From the NCBI GenBank assembly GCA_964397365.1, contig CAYNIU010000038.1:1-19185 (forward strand): a stretch of DNA of 19,185 nt, read 5' to 3'. Positions within the stretch are counted from its first letter, which is position 1; each line of letters begins with the position of its first letter. The DNA is from Methylomarinum sp964397365. Its GTDB lineage: Bacteria; Pseudomonadota; Gammaproteobacteria; Methylococcales; Methylomonadaceae. A program made the position numbers and the translations under genes. This document shows, one piece after another, positions 15,092-19,185 of this stretch. The notes beneath the pieces were generated by a model, which was not told the DNA's origin, did no database searches, and saw only the letters and a list, made by a program, of their open reading frames with translations.

Positions 15092-15115
15092 TTTCCACCT
15101 TTCTTATAGTGGAAA
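15092..15115 (+). promoter_or_regulatory. Hairpin covering the tilS ribosome binding site
   Basis: TTTCCAC (15092-15098) pairs with GTGGAAA (15109-15115) across a 10-base loop. The right arm contains most of GGAAAG (15111-15116), the only Shine-Dalgarno candidate for tilS, whose ATG is at 15120. The structure may limit translation of tilS. A promoter for tilS is not evident between the terminator and this hairpin. Confidence 0.5.
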
Positions 15116-15119
15116 GAAT

Positions 15120-16439
15120 ATGACAGCGTTGTCTTTCGATCTGATCAAAAAAATATTACCTGAAAAAACTGCAAAAATGTACATCGCATATAGTGGTGGG
15201 GTTGACTCTCATGTCTTGCTACATTTATGTGCAGTACACCCTGAATGCAAAGATAAAATAACAGCGGTATACATTCATCATGGTTTATTAGAGGAAGCTG
15301 ATTATTGGGAAGAGCACTGCCAAAAAACAGCCTGCGAATTGGCTGTGGATTTTTGTTCCTTGCGGGTTGTTGCAAGTCCGCAAAAGGGACAAAGTCCTGA
15401 AGAAGCAGCGCGAGACGCTCGTTATGAAGTCTTAAAGAATTTGCTTGCTGAAAACGATGTGCTGTTGCTGGCGCAGCATCGTGAAGATCAGTTGGAAACG
15501 CTGCTGCTGCAGTTATTCCGGGGCGCAGGTGTGAAAGGACTTGCGGCGATGCCTGTAAAGGCGGCGTTTGGTCGTGGGTTAATGCTGAGGCCGTTATTAC
15601 ATTGCGCTAAAAAAAATATTGTTCAATATGCACAACAGAATGCCTTGCAATGGGTGGAGGATCCCAGCAACCAGGCGATTGATTATGACAGAAATTATCT
15701 GCGAAATAATGTTATTCCGTTGTTAAAAGAGCGTTGGCCAGCAATAGATAAAACTGTTTCGCGCACAGCGAAGCATTGTGCCGGTGCAGATGAGTTATTG
15801 CAAAATATGGCTGATGAATTGCTGAGTAAAGTAGCCGACAACAGTGATTGTACGCTCAATCTTGAGCAATTAATGGCGTTAACGGAAAACAAGCGAAATC
15901 TTCTGCTTAGGAGGTGGTTTGAACTTAATGGATTAAAACCTCCGAGTGAGTCTTGCTTGCAAACTATTGTTAAGGAAGTGATTGGCGCCAGGGTGGGGGC
16001 TGACCCACAAGTTCTGGTGCAAGGGTGTTTGATAAAAAGATATCGGGATAAATTGTATTGTGTTGATACTAATACTCTGATCAAGGAAGATGTTCAGGAA
16101 TGGCCTGAATCAGTAGCATCTATACAGAGAGCTAATGGTTATAGATTGGATATTGAGGAATCTGTTTCCGGTATTCCTGTACGGCTTTGGAATAAGTCGA
16201 AGGTTACTGTAAGGCTTAGATCAGGAGGGGAGTTTATTAAACGGCCGGGGCGGGCGGGGCGTCACAGTTTGAAAAAATTATATCAGGAGGCAGGAATTCC
16301 TCCCTGGCAAAGGGAAGTGATGCCGTTAATCTATCTGGATGATCGGCTGGCTGCGGTGGCGGGTTTTTGGGTTGGCGAAGAATTCTTTTCGGAAAAAATC
16401 GAACCTTGCTATCAGATTTTGTGGTACAGCGCGGAATAG
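15120..16439 (+). CDS. tilS: tRNA(Ile)-lysidine synthase
   Basis: TilS uses ATP and lysine to convert C34 of the CAU-anticodon tRNA-Ile to lysidine, so that it reads AUA as isoleucine; the gene is essential. The 439-residue protein has the PP-loop ATPase motif SGGVDS at 25-30, followed by HHGLLEEADYWEEHC, the family segment AQHREDQLETLLLQLFRGAGVKGLAAM, and DPSNQAIDYDRNYLRNNVIPLL. The C-terminal domain (VRLRSGGEFIKRPGRAGRHSLKKLYQEAGIPPWQREVMP ...) is the TilS_C tRNA-binding domain found in the long, E. coli-type enzymes (432 residues). The start ATG is 4 bp after GGAAAG. It lies between accA and pyrG, as in many gammaproteobacteria. Confidence 0.97.
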   Translation: MTALSFDLIKKILPEKTAKMYIAYSGGVDSHVLLHLCAVHPECKDKITAVYIHHGLLEEADYWEEHCQKTACELAVDFCSLRVVASPQKGQSPEEAARDARYEVLKNLLAENDVLLLAQHREDQLETLLLQLFRGAGVKGLAAMPVKAAFGRGLMLRPLLHCAKKNIVQYAQQNALQWVEDPSNQAIDYDRNYLRNNVIPLLKERWPAIDKTVSRTAKHCAGADELLQNMADELLSKVADNSDCTLNLEQLMALTENKRNLLLRRWFELNGLKPPSESCLQTIVKEVIGARVGADPQVLVQGCLIKRYRDKLYCVDTNTLIKEDVQEWPESVASIQRANGYRLDIEESVSGIPVRLWNKSKVTVRLRSGGEFIKRPGRAGRHSLKKLYQEAGIPPWQREVMPLIYLDDRLAAVAGFWVGEEFFSEKIEPCYQILWYSAE

Positions 16440-16440
16440 A

Positions 16441-16469
16441 ATGAAAATCATCACTAAAAATGCTAAAAT
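16441..16469 (+). promoter_or_regulatory. Candidate extended -10 promoter of pyrG
   Basis: TGCTAAAAT at 16461-16469 is an extended -10 (TGN plus TAAAAT, five of six matches), and ATGAAA at 16441-16446 is a four-of-six -35 at a 17-bp spacing. It sits immediately after the tilS stop and 50 bp before the pyrG start. Confidence 0.42.
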
Positions 16470-16519
16470 GTGCAGTTTTTATTTCACCTGTCATTGGCTA
16501 AAGGGCGACTAAATATTCT

Positions 16520-18142
16520 ATGACAAAATACATTTTTATCACAGGTGGCGTGGTTTCATCGTTGGGTAAGGGCATTGCCGCATCTTCTTTAGCTGCGATA
16601 CTCGAAGATCGTGGCTTAAAAGTCACGATGACCAAGCTGGACCCTTATATCAACGTGGATCCCGGCACAATGAGCCCTTTTCAGCATGGTGAGGTTTTTG
16701 TAACAGAGGATGGCGCGGAAACTGATCTGGATTTGGGACATTATGAGCGTTTTTTAAAAACGACAATGACCAAAAAGAATAATTTCACCACCGGGCAGGT
16801 GTATGAAGAGGTTCTGCGCAAAGAGCGTAAAGGGGAATACTTAGGCGCTACTGTACAGGTGATTCCTCATATCACTGATGAAATTAAACGTCGTGTTTAT
16901 GCCAGTGCCGAAGGTGTTGATGTAGCCATTATTGAAGTGGGTGGTACAGTCGGAGATATTGAGTCATTGCCTTTTCTGGAAACAATCAGGCAAATCGGCG
17001 TTGAGTTGGGACATGATCGGGCGCTGTTTATTCATTTGACCCTGGTGCCTTACATTAGATCGGCAGGTGAAATCAAAACTAAGCCGACCCAGCATTCCGT
17101 TAAAGAATTACGCACTATCGGTATTCAACCGGATATTTTGATATGCCGTTCCGAACAACCTATTCCGACTAGTGAACGTCGAAAGATTGCCTTGTTTACC
17201 AATGTTGCTGAAAATGCGGTTATTTCTGCAATAGATGCCGACACGATTTATCGCATCCCATTATTACTGAACGAGCAGGGTTTAGATGATATTGTTGTTG
17301 ATAAACTGCGTCTGGATGTTCCCAGAGCCGATCTGTCTGAATGGGAAAAAGTGGTGGAAGACTTAACCCATCCTGTTGCTGAAGTTAATATCGCTATTGT
17401 TGGTAAATATGTTGATCATTCAGATGCTTATAAATCTTTGAATGAGGCGCTGATTCATGCGGGTATTCGCACCCGTTACCAGGTTAATATCCAATATATT
17501 GATGCTGAGATTATTGAAGAACATGGCGTCACACAACTGAAAGATCTTGATGCTATTTTAGTACCGGGTGGTTTCGGTGAGCGTGGAGTGGAAGGAAAAA
17601 TTGCCACGGTGCGCTTTGCCAGAGAAAACAAAATTCCTTATCTGGGCATTTGCCTGGGAATGCAGTCAGCAGTCATCGAGTTTGCGCGTGATGTGGTCGG
17701 TTTGGAAGGTGCTCACAGCACCGAATTCTTACCGGATTCACCCCATCCGGTGATTGGCTTGATCACTGAATGGAGAGACGAGGCCGGTCAGGTGGAGGTT
17801 CGTGATGAAGAGTCTGATCTGGGTGGAACGATGCGCCTGGGGGCGCAAAAATGCCGTTTAAATCCGGAATCGTTGGCCTTTAGTTTGTATCAGAAGGATG
17901 TGATTACTGAGCGGCATCGTCATCGCTATGAATTCAATAACCGCTATATGCAGCAACTTGAACAAGCAGGTATGAAATTTTCCGGTAAATCTATCGATGG
18001 TCGCCTGGTCGAAGTTGTAGAAATACCGGAGCACCCCTGGTTTTTAGCGTGCCAGTTCCACCCTGAATTTACCTCGACGCCACGCAAAGGTCATCCGTTA
18101 TTTTCCGGTTTTGTTGTAGCGGCTGCAAAACATGGCAGATAA
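16520..18142 (+). CDS. pyrG: CTP synthase
   Basis: PyrG aminates UTP to CTP using ATP and glutamine, the last step of pyrimidine nucleotide synthesis. The 540-residue protein has the N-terminal synthetase domain (ITGGVVSSLGKGIAASSLA with Lys17 in the nucleotide loop, KLDPYINVDPGTMSPFQHGEVFVTEDGAETDLDLGHYERF) and, from about residue 290, a class I glutamine amidotransferase domain (IAIVGKYV, VPGGFGERG, the nucleophile Cys378 in GICLGMQ, and His514/Glu516 in FHPEF). All key residues are intact. Shine-Dalgarno is poor (AAAGGG is too far upstream). The next genes kdsA and eno follow in the usual order, but the intervening repeat block overlaps the last codons of pyrG. Confidence 0.99.
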   Translation: MTKYIFITGGVVSSLGKGIAASSLAAILEDRGLKVTMTKLDPYINVDPGTMSPFQHGEVFVTEDGAETDLDLGHYERFLKTTMTKKNNFTTGQVYEEVLRKERKGEYLGATVQVIPHITDEIKRRVYASAEGVDVAIIEVGGTVGDIESLPFLETIRQIGVELGHDRALFIHLTLVPYIRSAGEIKTKPTQHSVKELRTIGIQPDILICRSEQPIPTSERRKIALFTNVAENAVISAIDADTIYRIPLLLNEQGLDDIVVDKLRLDVPRADLSEWEKVVEDLTHPVAEVNIAIVGKYVDHSDAYKSLNEALIHAGIRTRYQVNIQYIDAEIIEEHGVTQLKDLDAILVPGGFGERGVEGKIATVRFARENKIPYLGICLGMQSAVIEFARDVVGLEGAHSTEFLPDSPHPVIGLITEWRDEAGQVEVRDEESDLGGTMRLGAQKCRLNPESLAFSLYQKDVITERHRHRYEFNNRYMQQLEQAGMKFSGKSIDGRLVEVVEIPEHPWFLACQFHPEFTSTPRKGHPLFSGFVVAAAKHGR

Positions 18143-18280
18143 TTGCTCCTGCATTATCTGCATTTGCCTACATGGATGTAGGTACTTGGCAATAGCAGGA
18201 CGCGGTAGCCGCAGCACATCCGTGTGCTTCACAGATAATTGCTCCTGCATTATCTGCATTCAGCACATCCGTGTGCTTCA
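18136..18280 (+). repeat. Nested duplicated hairpin repeats between pyrG and kdsA
   Basis: Two repeat types alternate. Repeat A is 29 bp, perfect in both copies (18136-18164 and 18232-18260); it begins CAGATAATTGC and ends GCATTATCTGCATT, so it folds into a hairpin of about 11 bp with a TCCT loop and one bulge. Repeat B is 20 bp, perfect in both copies (18212-18231 and 18261-18280); AGCACA pairs with TGTGCT around TCCG. The order is A, spacer, B, A, B, with B-A and A-B joints having no bases between them. The spacer (18165-18211) contains a third hairpin CCTACAT-GG-ATGTAGG. Copy A1 includes the pyrG stop codon. Short hairpin-rich units like these resemble REP-type dispersed repeats. Confidence 0.92.
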
Positions 18281-18284
18281 AAAA

Positions 18285-18290
18285 GAGAGG
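18285..18290 (+). promoter_or_regulatory. kdsA: Ribosome binding site that fixes the kdsA start
   Basis: GAGAGG lies 5 bp before ATG 18296, placing the start there. The longer in-frame reading from TTG 18239 would translate repeats A and B and add 19 residues unlike KdsA. Confidence 0.85.
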
Positions 18291-18295
18291 GTTTA

Positions 18296-19129
18296 ATGAA
18301 GGTATGTGATTTCGAAGTCGGGTTGAATAAACCATTTTTTCTGATTGCCGGAACTTGTGTAATTGAAAGTGAACAAATGACGCTGGATGTCGCCGGTACT
18401 TTGAAAGAAATTACCGAGCAACTGAATATCCCGTTTGTTTATAAGTCGTCATTCGATAAGGCTAATCGTTCTTCACACAAAAGTTTTCGCGGACCGGGTC
18501 TGGAAAAAGGGCTGCAGATTTTAGAAACGGTCAAGCAGCAACTGCAGGTACCGGTTTTGACTGATGTGCATGAAGATACGCCATTGAATGAAGTAGCTGC
18601 AGTTGTTGATGTCATGCAGACTCCGGCATTTTTATGCCGGCAGACCAATTTTATTCAGGCAGTCGCCTCACAAGGCAAACCGGTTAATATCAAGAAAGGT
18701 CAATTCATGGCGCCGTGGGATATGATACATGTGGCCGATAAGGCCAAAGCTACGGGGAATGAACAGATTATGGTCTGTGAGCGTGGCGTTTCATTTGGCT
18801 ATAATAATCTGGTTTCGGATATGCGTTCACTGGCGGTTATGCGCGATACTCATTGTCCGGTGGTGTTTGATGCGACCCATTCAGTACAATTACCCGGCGG
18901 ACAAGGAACTTGTTCGGGCGGTCAACGTGAGCATGTGCCGGTTTTAGCGAGAGCTGCGATGGCAACCGGGATTTCCGGTTTGTTTATGGAAACACACCCA
19001 AAACCTGAAGAAGCATTAAGTGATGGTCCCAATTCCTGGCCGTTGCACAGAATGAAAGAATTATTGGAAGTTTTATTAACCATAGACCAGGCTGTGAAAG
19101 CAAACAGTCTGATTGAAACAACTTTATAA
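18296..19129 (+). CDS. kdsA: 3-deoxy-8-phosphooctulonate synthase (KDO-8-P synthase)
   Basis: KdsA condenses phosphoenolpyruvate with arabinose 5-phosphate to give KDO 8-phosphate, needed for the inner core of lipopolysaccharide. The 278-residue protein is full length (E. coli 284). Visible are the TIM-barrel motifs FVYKSSFDKANRSS, GPGLEKGL, VLTDVHE, FLCRQTNFI, KKGQFMAPWD, CERGVSFGYNNLVSDMR, and METHPKPEEALSDGPNSWPL. Cys21 in IAGTCVIESE, together with His in DATHSVQLPGG, Glu in METHP and Asp in SDGPN, are the metal ligands of the metal-dependent class typified by Aquifex; E. coli KdsA has Asn in place of the Cys. It follows pyrG and precedes eno by 13 bp, so kdsA and eno are likely cotranscribed. 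Confidence 0.98.
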   Translation: MKVCDFEVGLNKPFFLIAGTCVIESEQMTLDVAGTLKEITEQLNIPFVYKSSFDKANRSSHKSFRGPGLEKGLQILETVKQQLQVPVLTDVHEDTPLNEVAAVVDVMQTPAFLCRQTNFIQAVASQGKPVNIKKGQFMAPWDMIHVADKAKATGNEQIMVCERGVSFGYNNLVSDMRSLAVMRDTHCPVVFDATHSVQLPGGQGTCSGGQREHVPVLARAAMATGISGLFMETHPKPEEALSDGPNSWPLHRMKELLEVLLTIDQAVKANSLIETTL

Positions 19130-19142
19130 GGGCAAAGAAATA

Positions 19143-19185
19143 ATGGCTGAAATAGTAAATGTTAAAGCAAGTGAAGTTTTAGATT
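19143..19185 (+). CDS. eno: Enolase, first 14 codons only
   Basis: The frame opens MAEIVNVKASEVLD and is cut by the window edge. This matches the enolase N-terminus (usually MxxIxxIxxREILDSRGNPT), and the position after pyrG and kdsA is the expected place for eno, the glycolytic enzyme converting 2-phosphoglycerate to phosphoenolpyruvate, which is also a KdsA substrate. The spacing of 13 bp from kdsA indicates one operon. Confidence 0.88.
   Translation, partial: MAEIVNVKASEVLD

Noticed and set aside
15695..16084. 129-residue minus-strand ORF
   Set aside because: It is a shadow of tilS with no supporting features.
18136..18280. A CRISPR array or phage attachment site
   Set aside because: Only two copies of each unit, adjacent to each other, self-complementary inside, with no integrase or cas gene nearby.
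18239..18295. A longer kdsA starting at TTG 18239
   Set aside because: The extra 19 codons are repeat sequence, and a clear GAGAGG precedes ATG 18296, where the family N-terminus begins.

Overview
The window reads as the chromosome of a gammaproteobacterium. The right side carries accA, tilS, pyrG, kdsA and the start of eno in the order usual for that class, and all are full-length and orthodox. The moderate-to-low GC, the DUF2760/Hsp70 pair and the palindromic intergenic repeats would fit a methanotroph-like lineage (Methylococcales), but that assignment is a guess from general resemblance, not something the sequence proves.

Region 1 (1-4336) looks accessory. All genes point right: the C-terminal two thirds of a UmuC-type translesion polymerase cut by the window edge, a small secreted protein made of three exactly spaced Cys-Cys repeats, an unrecognised helical protein, a protein joining a PcfJ-like domain to a C-terminal HIRAN domain, and a small SnoaL/NTF2-like protein. 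The block stops 353 bp short of the 3' end of a tRNA-Thr(UGU) gene, a common integration target, but no integrase or att repeat is visible.

Region 2 (4337-8802) holds tRNA-Thr with a strong promoter of its own, a left-pointing two-gene operon (spermidine-synthase-like methyltransferase-fold protein, then YgiQ radical SAM protein, overlapping by ATGA), and a divergent MATE exporter.

Region 3 (8803-12461) is the least understood core-like block: a small exported protein, a DUF2760 protein with one N-terminal membrane helix, and, overlapping it by ATGA, an atypical Hsp70 with a 95-residue acidic N-terminal tail and a non-standard C-terminus. This pair is the best candidate for an undescribed system: a membrane-tethered Hsp70 machine.

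Region 4 (12462-19185) is housekeeping: rarA on the minus strand, then accA (fatty acid synthesis), tilS (tRNA-Ile lysidine), pyrG (CTP), kdsA (KDO for LPS) and eno. Its interest lies between the genes: a five-copy 9-bp tandem repeat before a textbook terminator, a hairpin covering the tilS ribosome binding site, and a nested duplication of two hairpin-forming repeats between pyrG and kdsA.
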